Of a DNA stretch of 64,000 nt, positions 36,042 through 48,177 are shown piece after piece (the first letter of the stretch is position 1; each line of letters starts with the position of its first letter). Under the pieces are notes generated by a model. The model saw only the letters and a program-made list of their open reading frames with translations. It was not told the origin of the DNA and searched no databases. The stretch is taken from assembly GCA_016800925.1 (NCBI GenBank), contig JABCPU010000085.1, forward strand, positions 124,001-188,000, given 5' to 3'. The position numbers and the translations under genes are program-made. Source of the stretch: Suillus spraguei (Eukaryota > Basidiomycota > Agaricomycetes > Boletales > Suillaceae).

Positions 36042-38633
36042 TGATGTTAGCCGCGTCCCCGAAAAAATGCAAGATCTCGTCGCCGTTGCGAGGGCTGGAA
36101 TGCCATTGATGTAGTCATCATCCCTTACAGAAAGGTGTGGGTGTATCCACGTGTTCTTTATGAGTGTCCACCACGGGTGACTCTGGGTGGGATGCGAGTC
36201 AAAGCGAGAATCCTTGTAATAGAGGCGCCCGATGACCACAGTAAGGTAGAATCCGACATCCCGTTCGTACATTTGAACTCCATTAGCTGTGACTAGATTG
36301 ATGCACCGCTGAAGATGGTCGTGACTAGCCAGACGTTGACACCATTGATAGTTCTTTGTCATGGCAAAGATTATGTGGATGTATTTGAGATTTCGAGAGG
36401 CGTTGAGTTCATCATCCGGGTGTATGGTGAAAAGAGCGACCGAAAGCTTATCCAAAAGATCCGCATCAATACCCTCTGGCATCGAGGAGCCGGTGATAGA
36501 AGCCAGTTCACCTCGAACCTCATAAACAGTCCCGAGCGCGGCGTGCCGGACTCGGGGAGTAGTAGAGCCCATACAACGTATAAGCGACTCAATGTAGGAA
36601 GATCGCTTAGTAGGGCTCCCTAGTCCACGCACCGCGCTCAGCACAAGCAGAACATCACCTGTTTCATCGGCTTTGTCGTGCCCTACTTTGTCAACCAGGT
36701 AATTAATGAGCCAGTCAAATTCTTCACAGTCGGGCTCACGCCCGTCACTGTGAAACCAGCACAGGTCACCATTCCAAATCAATTTTTTCATTGTCCGGAA
36801 GTGAAAGGCGATAGTCCAGTCCGTGGACAACCATTGTCCTCAGAGCGGTGCGCGCACTTGCCCGATGCTTCCGCTTCAGCCCACTTATGTCTTCTTCCTG
36901 TGGCGGTGTCTTGGTAAGATGGTAGTAGACATCACGGCAAGCCATGAACGCATCACGAATGAAACGATTTCGGGTTAACCAAAATTTATCCAAGTCATCC
37001 CAAAAGGTGTGTCCACAAGTGTTGTATCAATTTTCACTGGCTGGATGCAAGATGGGCCATAGCCTTCCCAAACTTGACAAGAAGTTCCTCCCTGTCGTAA
37101 CACACCTCGAAGTTATCACGTAAACGTGCGAAGGCTGTCGAAACATCAAGGTTCGGCGACCACTGGTTGAGATGAATCATCGCAACCGCAGCCTCAACAG
37201 CTTCCTGGTTCGTCGATGTCTCTAGTATCCAGCGTATGCATTTGCTAGCAGTCAGAGTCGAAGCGTGACCAATTAGCTCCGTTCTCATTTGGACATAAGT
37301 ATCCTGCCACCACACTAACAGGAAAATAATGCCTGCAAAGAAGAGAACGACAGAAGCTGCGGTGAAGACCATAACGGTGAAAGTCGATTTCGGATCGGTC
37401 CACGTCTGGAGGCCTAGCGAGACGCTGAAGAGCAGCAGTGCAACCTGGAGGAGTACAAGGAATGCCTGCAAGCAAGTGCGCAGTCGTAAATGCTCTAGCT
37501 TATCCAAATTTATCTGCCTCCGCGTGCCGCTCTCTCCTGGAGACCCTCCTCGCTTCCGAGTTGCCTCAAATGAATACAGACATTGCTTTACCACAACTGC
37601 CCCGAACGCAGCCAAGATGCTGAGCGCTAGGGCAGTGTACGCAAGGGCCTGTGCCCAGACGGTTGAAGTAGAATAGGGCGTGGTCGAGGATAGATTGCTG
37701 ATGTCATGTACGGCACTTGACCCGTTAACAGTGACTTGAATTAGATTCACCAAGAGGGCGTTGGTAGTGTTTCCCGAGTCAGGCTGCATCCCACCGATGA
37801 ATGTAGAGATGGTGGCTGAGAGTAGACCAGCCTAATTCGCTTATTAGACTTGCATCGATGAATATATAAGCACACGTACAAAAGTCAAAATAATGCCTAT
37901 ATCACCATGCGCTCGTTTAAGGAAATCATCGTCATAATCATCCGAAACTTTCTTGTAAGTCGCCCAGAACTTTGACTTGATATCATTGCTGCGTTCTTCT
38001 GCAATACTAGATGTTCTAAGGACGCTGAGGATCTGCTTCAGGGTATCTAACCTTAACGTAATATAGTCAGACATCAAATGTATCGTGCTGATCGGTTGAT
38101 ATTCACATATTTCTAACAAGGTTGACCTCAATGGACACGACAGGTTTCTCATTCTCGGCATGAGGCTTGGCCTTGACCGATTCCCTGTGGACCCATAAGT
38201 ATGACGATCAACTCAGTTTAGCTTACTACTTACTTGGTGGACGGCGGGTCGGTACTGACACGTGTGAGACTGGATCGTGATGATACACTTTGCCTATTTT
38301 GCGCTGCAGTGTACATGGAAGTAGAAGAAGGGAGGCTGAACTTGTAGAAGTAAAAGCTTCTGTTCTGCTGCCAGCATTTGTACATAACTCTACACCTGGA
38401 GGCAGCATGTTCCTATGCAAGCCTGGGCCCAGGGATATGAGATCCTGCAGAACAGACCATGTCTTTTGGGCGGCAGGCGTCCATTTTGAATATTGATTCT
38501 CAGCGCTTAGCGCTGGTGTCATTAAACCTTTCCTGGACATTAGTAATGCAATCGAACAAGTTGTCGCCCAGACGCATACTAGTGTTGCTATATTCGACAT
38601 CTTTCGGCGCGCTAATACCAGTCCTTGCTCCAA
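36042..38633 (-). pseudogene. DUF6535 membrane protein gene, copy A, N-terminal and central part
   Basis: DUF6535 proteins are basidiomycete membrane proteins of unknown function. Exon pieces on the minus strand: 38633-38226 (MTPALSAENQYSKWTP at about 38524, then SVLQDLISLGPG); a piece around 38090-38160 with EKPVVSIEVNLV; FWATYKKVSDDYDDDFLKRA; then 37789-37034 with AQALAYTALALSILAAFG, two or three transmembrane helices and WILETSTNQEAVEAAVAMIH; then helical repeats to 36042. Relative to copy B there is one missing base near 37045 and one extra A in an A-run near 36787, so the middle is out of frame. The exon ends ACATCA at 36042 before a GTAAAA donor, and the Plavaka begins 13 nt later. Clearly disrupted. 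Confidence 0.85.
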
Positions 38634-39590
38634 CTTTTAACCACGGGATTAGGCAGTGTTTGCGACTCACTCGACAGTGTTCACCATTGTTTTACACACA
38701 TGGGAACCTGGCGCACGTATGGAAGTACGTATGAAAGATAGTCGGTCGGGCATAAGGGGCTCGCCCCGAATGTTTGGCAATCAACCCTGGACATCCCACT
38801 GATGATAGGACCGCAATGAGGCAGATACTACAGGATATTCACTATGGAATAATGCTTAATACGTCTGCATTGATGTGAATTCTGAGAGGTCTTACGAGTA
38901 CCGGCTGTGCTAGCGGATAAGGAGCACAGTACAGTGTCTTTAACGACATCCAAAAAATTGTCCACCATCAGCCACACATTCGAACTGCTATCATTGTTCG
39001 AGAATTGATGCGGTTACAGGAAGTTCGTCGTCGAATTTCCTTCCTCCGAAGAGCACCCATCACCGCCCCTGCTCCCCATCCTCCATCTCTCCGTTTTATT
39101 GAAGCCTTTCTGCGCGCTATGATACCGATCAAGAAAGATTTAAAATGCCGTTGGATCGTGCGATAGAGTTTTGAACCAATCGTACGGAAAGCGAATATCC
39201 TGATCGAGACTCGAGAGATGGAGATGAGAAGAGATGCGGAAGTGATGATCTACTAGGCGGAAGTCGGACGAGACCTACTATATGTAGACAAGTTGTGCAT
39301 GTTGTATTTCGGACGCCAGGTAGATCCAAGTCCCTGTACGGCCTGAGTGAGCATCAGAAATCATATAAAGATTGCGTGCCTCTAAATGAATACAAGTAGT
39401 CCGCCTGTCGATCGCAAGATCTTTCTATAAGCCTATATGTAGGCTCGGTGATTACAGTTGTGCTGTTACCCAATCGTAATGGAGCGGTGCATCTGTGACT
39501 GTGCCTGTGCGTCGCAAGCAAGGCGAGAAGTGGTAAAGAGTACTGCGCTATAACAAAGCCCGAAGGACACGCATCAAGTCACAACGTAGC
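38634..39590. other. intergenic, no gene recognised
   Basis: Mixed composition with no convincing frame or family match. It separates the 5' end of the DUF6535 copy A from the CRAL-TRIO fragment. Confidence 0.4.
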
Positions 39591-39699
39591 TTGGCTCTTC
39601 AGAGTATCGTTGTCATCAGTATAAGAAGCAATGAGTCGCAGTCATCTCGTGCAGCGGGTGACAAAGGAACAGGCCCTCGGCAAAAGATGAGGCAAGGGA

Positions 39700-40080
39700 A
39701 GACCCCAATCTGCGTTCATCTCATTGCACATCACATCTTCCCTCGATTTTGGACTCATTTTCTACTTACGTCATTCATGGATCCCCCACTCGACAGAAGC
39801 TGGTCTTCAACCCTGTCATCAATAAGACTGATCTTTTTCGGACGACAGCGGACGCTGAAGCATGGGAGGCTGACAGCACATTACGAGTATTGGAGCCTGA
39901 CCAGGGGGTTGAGATGGCTCAGCCGTTTGTCTATTCCCATGTCATTCACTGGAGAGAACCAGTGGAACTATGTGAGGCGAGGCAGTTTAGAATGGTCGCA
40001 GCGCGAAATTGTATTGAGGCTCTAGGGAGTAGGAAGTTAAGGTTGTTGTCAGGGATGAGACCAAGGGATTAACGGAGACT
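39700..40080 (+). pseudogene. CRAL-TRIO protein fragment (decayed third copy)
   Basis: The frame at 39749-40072 reads RQKLVFNPVINKTDLFRTTA, DAEAWEAD and RVLEPDQ, aligned with the C-terminal third of the intact gene at 43661 (QKLVFNPVINGNGLFRTAAD, FEPDQL). Just upstream a HLIAHHIFPRFWT stretch in another frame corresponds to LIAHLPWIL. Exons 1-3 are absent. It is a truncated, frameshifted relic on the same strand as the other two copies. Confidence 0.8.
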
Positions 40081-40089
40081 GACCAGCCT

Positions 40090-41586
40090 TAGTTCTAGTA
40101 GGGTTTAATTGTCCGTTTGCATTCAATTTTCCTTACTGACACGCTAATGTTATTATACCGGAGCGGTCAATACATCGATGAAGAAGTGTACGCATGCTAG
40201 GTCAGAACATAGGGCTGTCGTTTTCTAAGACTCCTTAGCAGTACTTCAAGCTGGCATTGTTTGAAGCAGTTACGAAAATGTTTTCAATCTCCGCTCTCCC
40301 GAGCCCACACGTGACATTTTACTCCCGAATAGGGGCGACTTGTTTTGCCAAAGAAGGAAGGTGACCCCCCAGGAAAGCGAAGTTGACCCTTGTACACATG
40401 ATGCATTGCCTTTACTCCGAGTCAGTGAGTCAACCTTCTTTAAGGGCAAACCACGCGCAAGCGAGACCATCTTCCCTTACTTTATTGACTTTATCCATTG
40501 ACAGGTTTATTGAAAGATTTATTGATAGATCATGAAGAGGAACCGACCGCCCTAGCTGCTCCGGTACTCCGTGCTACTGCTGAAACCTTGCAATGGACGC
40601 GTTCGGAGGTCCGCCAGAGCTTTTCGGGCGGTTGTATCCATGCTATTTTGTCCATATCCTTTGTGCTTTTTGGACTAGAATCCTGTTGGGTCATTATTCG
40701 TTCAACTCCCGCTCGGTTGCTCAAGAAAACATAGTTGCTTGCTGCAGAGGCGGAACACATATGGTGTGAAGGTGTCCCGTGCTTTCCATATCCCTCCTTT
40801 CACTTTTGGCTTCTTTTGTTGATGATGCTACCATCACATGACTGACCGCTACCTTCTCTGCCCCTTGGGTGTCTGTACCTCTGGATGAACTTACTCGCCG
40901 CTTTGAGCTGTGCAAACGTTCACTCGTCAATACGTGGTTTGACTTACTGTCATTACACACTCTGCAATTTACGTGCTCATCGAAAGTCATGAAATGGCTT
41001 GTCCGCCAACGTGCTTTTCATCTATCTTCTGTTGGCTCCTTTGCCTTGTGGGACATATATCTGACGCATTTTCCTTTCCCGATTTCTCTTTATCTGACAG
41101 TGCCGTCGCTAGTGCCATACTCGCACGCGTTCGGACCGTCCCTTGTCAATCGTATATCGAATTGGTCAGGCGACCTGAGATTGGCGTTCGCGCCGCTACC
41201 ATAACTTGTTAAGATATGACCATCAACGTTACTTCCGTACGTACTCATTCGTTTTGTTTGCATATGCCATCATGTCTCGTTACACGCCTCATACACGTTC
41301 ACCATTGATTCTCCGTCACAATCGACTTACAAATTATTTCCCCTCGAACAATCTTTTGATCCAAGACTGAGGTGAGCTCTCTTATCTTCGGTTCTACGCA
41401 CATTCTTCTGACTATTGCCCAACCTAGTCCATTTCCCGTTCCCAGGATCCATTGCTGGTCTTTTGAAGACTGAGTCCCTAGGCTCTCTTTCCCTTTCCTA
41501 GTCAAAGCCTCTTCATTCGTAAGATAACCAGCACGACTTTCATCGTCATACACCTGCCAAGTTCGCCTCTCACCCATTCTGCCAAT
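40090..41586. other. unassigned region upstream of the DUF6533 gene
   Basis: Several open frames (40498-40734, 40869-41204) give no recognised domain. The composition is even and they may be remnants of a repeat or part of an unrecognised gene. The last few hundred bases should hold the DUF6533 promoter. Confidence 0.4.
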
Positions 41587-43306
41587 ATGACCGTGGTCTC
41601 GAATGATCCCACCTGGGGGCCGATCATTTATTTATATCGTCGTTACAGCCAGTTTGTGGGTTCGTGGAGGCAGTTGGATGTTGTGATATCAATCTAACCT
41701 TGACTGCGGTTCGCAGTTGCTGCCTTTGTTGCAGTGCTGTACGATTGGGGTGAGCACGACAATATCAAGAAACTGTCGATAACTTACAAGTATTTCTAGC
41801 ACTTACATTCGGACAAGAGGTATGTTGATGCTGTGATTGGAGCACCGATTTTGATAAGAATATTTGGTCTTATAGGTCGAATTGATCTGGGTGAGTAGAA
41901 TCTCATGTCAGAGGAACACACATGAAATTACACTTAATTCCAGAGGCAACGCTGGTCCCTAATGACAGTTATGTATCTTAGTGTGTGTAGCTTGTTTGTC
42001 GCAGTTGCTGTGCTGTGCTAACTTGAAAGTATCTCAGGTGCGCTACCTTGGAATCTTATATGCCGCGTATGTTCGGAAGTCTAAACAATCGTTGTTGTGC
42101 TAATCGTCTATCTTTCATAATCAGCCTGGGCGTGCTGAGTATGTTTCCTTAGTGCATTTGCTGCCTTTACTTCTTCTGACCAACGGCATACAGACAGCGT
42201 TCCGACCATCTCGCTCACCGATACGGTGAGTCTTCTGTACCAATACCTGCTATTTCTGCCCAACTAATCATGGTGCCCTGTAGGGGTGAGTGTGATTCTT
42301 CACCAGCTTCTTGGTTCACTAATGATTGCCACATTATATTGCAACAGATGTGAGTTTGTTTGGAGTGTGTACCACCCGGGCTAGTTGCTAACCGGATTGG
42401 TTAGGCTTTATTCTGTACGTCGTACGGACTTGGATGGGTTTTTTGGCGTTTTCAATGTTGTGGGGTGAGTATAAGACCCAGCGATTATGACTTCACTGAA
42501 ACATGCTGCAAGTCATCATCATCACTCGGTTGCATGCCATGTATCAACGATCCAGAAAGATCCTGATATCTCTCGCTGTCACCTTCCTGATTGTCACCGT
42601 TTTCGATGGAGCGGCTAGCGTGAAGATAATGATACATACTTCAGCGGGTACGCTTAATTGTGCATAAAACAAAACGTGCATAGGACTCATTGAAGAATAC
42701 CAGAGGAACTTATTATCTCCGACACCTATCAGTGTTCGATTGACTACCTGGAACGCTTAGTACTTCTAGATTCCATTATTTGGATAAGCTGCACTGTGTG
42801 GGAGGTCCTCGCGTTGTGTCTCGCAATCTGGATTGCGGTAAAACACTTCCGCGAACTGCGACAACATTCGGCAGGAGGGATTATCAACGACTGTTTCGTA
42901 GTGTTGATCAGATCCCATGTGGTTTATTTTGCGAGGTGAGCCCATAGTATGATCGTTGTTCCCTTTTTCCACTGAAGGATCGAACCTGATAGCTTTGTTG
43001 CTGTTTCTTGCGTGCAACTCATTAATAATTTCTCTCCGCTCTCAACGGTATTATCTTCTAATTACCTCTGCATGCGACCATGGTTCATCATTTCTATAGG
43101 ACCACACAACTCTAGAAACCCAGACTTATTATGGATTGCTTCAGGTTTTGGAGTTGGTGCAGATGTTTGTGCTGGGACCTCGCCTAATCCTTAGCATTCG
43201 GGAATATCACGCTGAGCTCGTCGTGGCCAATGCCGACGCAGTAAATGGTATGATCTCGATCGCTCTCCAGGAGCGCGTGCATGTGTCAACTGGCCATGGT
43301 GTATAG
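41587..43306 (+). CDS. DUF6533 family seven-helix-like membrane protein, 15 exons
   Basis: A basidiomycete-expanded integral membrane family of unknown function. I read 15 short exons from ATG 41587 (MTVVSNDPTWGPIIYLYRRY) to TAG 43306. They join in frame with no stop. The DUF6533 domain is FVVAAFVAVLYDWALTFGQE, VELIWRQRWSLMTVMYL and RYLGILYAA. Then come TGCFILYVVRTWMGFLAFSM, IIITRLHAMYQRSRKILISL, WEVLALCLAIWIAVKHFREL, CFVVLIRSHVVYFARFVAVS and the conserved tail MFVLGPRLILSIREYH plus ISIALQERVHVSTG. Two exons appear to be only 2 nt long (GG at 42284-42285, AT at 42348-42349), each with an AG acceptor and a GTGAGT donor. Because of the tiny exons no long frame exists, so simple ORF finding misses this gene. 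Confidence 0.85.
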
Positions 43307-43660
43307 CACGGGAAATACTCGGTGGAAGTGGAGCCAATAGTTGTCTAGTGCGCTGCAGGGAGCAGCAGGAGAATTCGTTTTATGCAGACCCACTTTAGCC
43401 TTGGTATTACTGCGTTTTGGGACGACGGAACTAAAAATATCACAAAGGGTGCAATCGGAGTTATTATCATCGAGTCTAAATTTCTACGGTCAACTAGCAG
43501 GTAGCAAAATGCAGTGCAACTACCTGATGACACGTTATCTCACGCTCACTCACTTGTCCGCTTATTAAACTTCCGAAAAAGCTCTTCGGCACTACGATAA
43601 CTAACGTATATATAAGATGAAACTGGGACACTCACAGAACAGCTCTATCCAGCAACTGCG
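43307..43660. promoter_or_regulatory. intergenic region before the intact CRAL-TRIO gene
   Basis: No gene. A TATATATAAG stretch at about 43607-43617 lies ~45 bp before the ATG of the CRAL-TRIO gene and could be its TATA element. Confidence 0.45.
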
Positions 43661-44862
43661 ATGTCGATTCACGTCCCACTCCCAGTTCCGAGTCGCTCGC
43701 ATGAGAATGCACCACCTTCACTTTCCGACAAGCAGCAGACTTTATATGACAGTGTCCTTGAACACTTCGCTCCTGTAGACTATACGCTTCCGAATATCAA
43801 CCAGGAGAAGGCTGCACTGACAGTGGAAGAAAAGTTCTGGTTGGTCGGTGCATCTTATCGCAGTCTTTGATTTCGTGCATCTGGTTGACCCGCGTCATTC
43901 TTTCCTATTGTGACCAATACTGCACAGTCATATGAATGTCTTTTGAGATATCTACGTGCTACCAACTGGAACGCAGATATGGCCATAAAGCGCTTAGAAG
44001 ATACACTCAAGTGGAGACGTGAATTTGGGATCTATGACAAAATCACTCCTGAGTATATTGAACCAGAGGTACGAGAGAGCGAATTCTTCATGTTCGCGAT
44101 TAATACGAATGGTTTAAAGGCAAAGAGCGGCAAAGAGTTTATCTTTGGTTACGATACTCACGGACGACCTGCCATCTATGTGAGCCCCTCAAAACTGGCT
44201 GCTGAAGAGTCACCCCGCACAACGCAGTTCACTGTCTGGATGGCCGAACGCTCTTTTGACCTCATGGGTCCAGGTGTTGAGTAAGTGCCCTTTTACGCAT
44301 CCTATTTCTTCCATAGCTTATTTCAGCGCTATCTAGGAGCCTTGCATTGTTGGTGGATTATGCAGACAACACCAAAAACGTGTCGTTTGGCATGTGCCAC
44401 TCAACGCTCGACATCATTCAGACACACTATCCAGAACGTCTCGGCCTTGCGCTCATTGCACACCTTCCCTGGATTTTGAATGCATTTATTGCACTACTCA
44501 CACCATTCATGGACGCCCATACCCGGCAGAAGTTAGTCTTCAACCCTGTCATCAACGGAAACGGTCTGTTTAGGACAGCTGCAGATGCGAAAGCTTGGGA
44601 TGTCGGTTACACGTCACGAGTATTTGAGCCAGACCAACTTATCCAGGAGGGTTGGAGTGGCTCGCAACGGTTTACATATTCCCATAGCATGTATTGGGAA
44701 GCGCTTGTAAAGCTATGCGAGGAGAGGCGCTCTAGGATGTTTATGGTGTGGCATCGCATGGGCGGGAAAGTGGGTATCAAGGAATGGGACGTTAAGGTTG
44801 CTGTCAGAGACGGGACCCATGTAGATGGGGATGGAGCGTTGGTGGAGAATGACCAGCTTTAG
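43661..44862 (+). CDS. CRAL-TRIO (Sec14-like) phospholipid-transfer protein, intact
   Basis: Expected to bind and exchange a phospholipid or other hydrophobic ligand between membranes. Exons 43661-43843, 43928-44068, 44120-44280 and 44337-44862 give 336 aa. The CRAL-TRIO-N helix bundle lies in about residues 20-105 ([42 protein letters not shown]). The CRAL-TRIO pocket spans about 110-280 (KEFIFGYDTHGRPAIYVSPS, ALLVDYADNTK, HYPERLGLALIAHLPWILNA, FNPVI). The third intron candidate (44069-44119) is 51 nt without a stop, so retaining it would add 17 residues in frame. Two damaged paralogues lie on the same strand at 25959-27155 and 39700-40080. Confidence 0.9.
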
Positions 44863-45292
44863 TCATGAATTTCCTGGAGAACTGGACCGAACCGGACTTT
44901 TCCATCACTATTCGCGAGCGGGCTGCGGCTGACTCAGGCATCTTCCGTACTTTGGATAGAGCGACAGATCACTTATAGGACATCGATCAACGTCGACGTT
45001 CAGAAAAGGCTGAATTCATCATGTTTTTACAACAAAGCTTCCTAAATGTAACATTACAAGTATGCATGTAGCTCCAATTATAAATATTGTGCGAGCAGTA
45101 CCAAGATGTGAACGGGCATGGTTGACTGGAGAGAGTATTGAGTAATCAGTATCACTGTACCAGTGTCATGACTGCGTCCCTGTCGAAGGTGGTCCCTCCA
45201 GCCCAGATCATGGCGCAACCTGATACAATGACCGCTATGGAAGATCAACGAACAAGCACAAGCAAGACTAGAGCAACAAAAATTCACGCACA
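44863..45292. other. region between convergent genes
   Basis: Lies between the 3' ends of the CRAL-TRIO gene (plus) and the MYND gene (minus). No gene seen. Confidence 0.4.
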
Positions 45293-47350
45293 TTACTGAC
45301 ACCTATGGCCTAACTTCAATTCCATATTTAATGCAGTACGCGGACTGAACAAAATCTGTCGTGAATAGTATTGGTTGTTTATCGCAATCACAGAACACAA
45401 GAATGATCGATGGCCCCTTGATTCTTTCAAGTTCCAGGACGACAAGCTTTCCACGACGTCGTTTTCAGAAAGCCCATTGAACAGGAAGAGGTAGCGTCGG
45501 AGAGGCCGAACTGATACGTCGAGCTTATTTACACCGAGCTCAACCACAAGCCGTTCCCGGTCTGTCGGATATTGACGCTGCGCAGCGGCGACTAACTTTG
45601 GAATATCATCATCCCCTTGATGCGACATCTGTCTGTCTTCTAAAGCAGCTAGCAGACGGAGACTACGCTTCACGTAGTGCGGTGATGACGAGCCTGGATA
45701 GATCGTGAATGGAAATGGTGACTGCGAACATCGGAAAGACTTGCCGACAGCTGCCTTGAGAAATTTACAGCTCAACCTATGGTGACTATGCCAGGAATCA
45801 CGCTGGCATTGCTTTGAGCAGTTCGCACAACTTGACACCCCGCGCATTGCCTGAGCTTAATTCCTTCTGTAGTTCCACCGCAACACTGTTTTAGGAGATA
45901 AGTTGAATGGTCAACAAGATCGAAACAATGAAGTCTATGACTGACTTTTAGAAACCAGCCCTTGTCATTGGATAATGGCCACTTTGTCATTTCCTCTTTG
46001 GACCTGAGACTGACATATGATCGTATTGTCCGCTCCATTGCGAACCAATCCTTCCAGATGTTTTTGTCTTGTCTCGCGACTGGTCCGAGAGCATTAGACC
46101 AGGCGTCCACGTGTTTGCATGTGTAGCTCAAGATTTTGTCGTGAACAAGATAGTGGTATAATATCTCGAAAAAATCTGCGTTGATATTATGGAGATTCGC
46201 TTCCATCTTCAAGGGTTCAAAAGGAGCCATACGGACCGCCACCTCAAGGGCGCGTGCGCGGAGAGCCTCGTAGAACACGGAGACAGGGCCGTCGGCATAT
46301 TCAAGGAGAAAGAAGAGGTACCGGAAACTCGAGGCGAGGGCGTTCTCCGTGCTCCCCATACCAGGGATAAGAGGGATAAGAGGCTGGAGAATACGGAGAG
46401 CCGAGAAAATATGTCTGATGGAGTGTCGGACGATGAATCCTTCCCGTATCGCAACATCGTGCCTACTCGTCCCCATGATGAAGCAAACACAGGTTGAAAA
46501 CATTGCTATGGCTTGAATCAGCTCCATCCGGACGTCCTTGGAGGTTATATCAGGGTCCTTTGCCACCGTTGGTATGGTCTTGACATACTTCAGAGCTGCA
46601 GAAGTGAAGGGGCCAATGCCACCTGACACTTCCAGTAGTGTAGTCACAAAGGATTCGTTGCGCATGCGTTCTCCAGCCAAGAAGGTTGTGACAAGTCTAA
46701 GAGAAGTGATGCAACCGAGGTCTTGCAATGTGACTTGAATTCTCAGAATATCATCATCTTTTGTTTCAATTGCTAACACCCACAACTCTGCGATCGGGCG
46801 GCAAAGGATTGGCGTAGTAGCGAGTCTTGAGTTCCCGTCAGAACAGCGGCCAGCGATTAAGCCATAAAACAGTATGCTGACAACAAGCTTGATGGCAGGT
46901 GTCCTGTCGACGGGTCTATAGTTGGCCCCGCACATAATGAATTGGTCGTGAAAGAAAAGGAGCCAGGGAACGATACAGTTCCAAACAAGGAGAGATTGTA
47001 TTTCCGAATGATCATCGATATTGCCCAAAGTTGTGACAATCCCGGCAAGGGACCACCGAGCGAGCTCGATATCGGTGGTAGTGGCTGGAGTTGACTTTAC
47101 AGGCACGCGATCTGGGTTGAGGTGCATGTAAAACACTGGCTGCAGTATCCGTAACTCAGATTCGGAGCAATCTGCAATTCGATCGCAGAGCTGCTGAAAG
47201 TCTGTAACTGAACGATCTAACACTCCCTGGGCCAGTGTCTGAGCAATCTACCGATAAGCGGCGATAAAAGTCAGTGATCGATCGCAAAACACCCACAAGT
47301 ACATCCTGGGGCAGCTTTGATAAAAGCGTCTCTGCTGAGGTCATCCTCAC
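45293..47350 (-). pseudogene. MYND zinc-finger protein with a frameshift inside the finger
   Basis: MYND proteins of this type are greatly expanded in mushrooms; their role is unknown, and the finger normally mediates protein contacts. The first exon starts MRMTSAETLLSKLPQDVL at 47350 and a short intron leads to IAQTLAQGVLDRSVTDFQ. A long helical region of ~440 residues follows (45772-47223). The MYND finger reads CGGTTEGIKLRQCAGCQVVR and then, one frame later, CSKQCQRDSWHSHHRLSC. A single missing base near 45820 separates the two halves. After it an open C-terminal region of ~150 residues runs to 45293. A possible 57-nt in-frame intron (GTCAGT..ACAG) lies just before the finger. It is either damaged or contains a sequence error. 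Confidence 0.82.
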
Positions 47351-48177
47351 TTAAAAACGGATGATCACTACGCGGTGCGCACTATCAAGAGTCGTGGTCT
47401 AGTCTCCCGTATGAAATAGAACAGGTAGTCGTTTTTTCTTGTTCAAACCCTAGCGCGCTTATCATGATATCGATAAGGCCTGGATCTTATGACGCTTCAT
47501 CCTGAGAAACTTTTGAGTCGTGAGCCAAAATGAAATTCAATTACATGTAAGATGAATTCTGTGACTCAATGTCTTTCAAAGCTTGGAGGTGACCGTCGAC
47601 GACACCATAAGCCTCCCGTCACTGAAGCGCCGAGCGCAAACTGCAACATTAGACAAGTAAGTAACTATAACTGTATTGTGCGTGCAGTGCAGAGGTGTGT
47701 GTGAGGGTAAAACAGAGCACAGCAACGATGGATTATCACTACGTGCTATGACTGCCCCGTCCAGGGATGAACGGTCTGAAGGACCCCGTCGTGCGGGCAA
47801 TGATGTAGTTCTGGACTATGCAAATGGTACGATGATGTTCCAATGATAATACCCAGGATGATGCAATTAGAAGTTCGAGTAGTCCCATTGAGTGCGGGAA
47901 AGTCGATAATCCTCTGGCAGTAGATGTGGTTAGGTGGTATGAAGCCACTTGACGTGTAAGATAGCTGCGTCCGTCGAGATAGGAGAGTAGCATGGAATAC
48001 TAGTTAGGCAGTTGCAAGAGTCAAAAGTATCATGTACCCTATGGCGTGGGCTGCTGCATCGGCTTTTCTCTTGCCTGACCTTGAGTGTCCTGCAAGAAGC
48101 GCATGAGATCATATTACTCTTCCATATGAAAATCACGATCATAGCAGCCTCATGGGCCCACAATCGAGAAATCGAGA
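47351..48177. other. intergenic region
   Basis: No gene recognised; minus-strand frames at 47576-48163 are without domains. Contains the MYND promoter side and the MED19 3' side. Confidence 0.4.
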
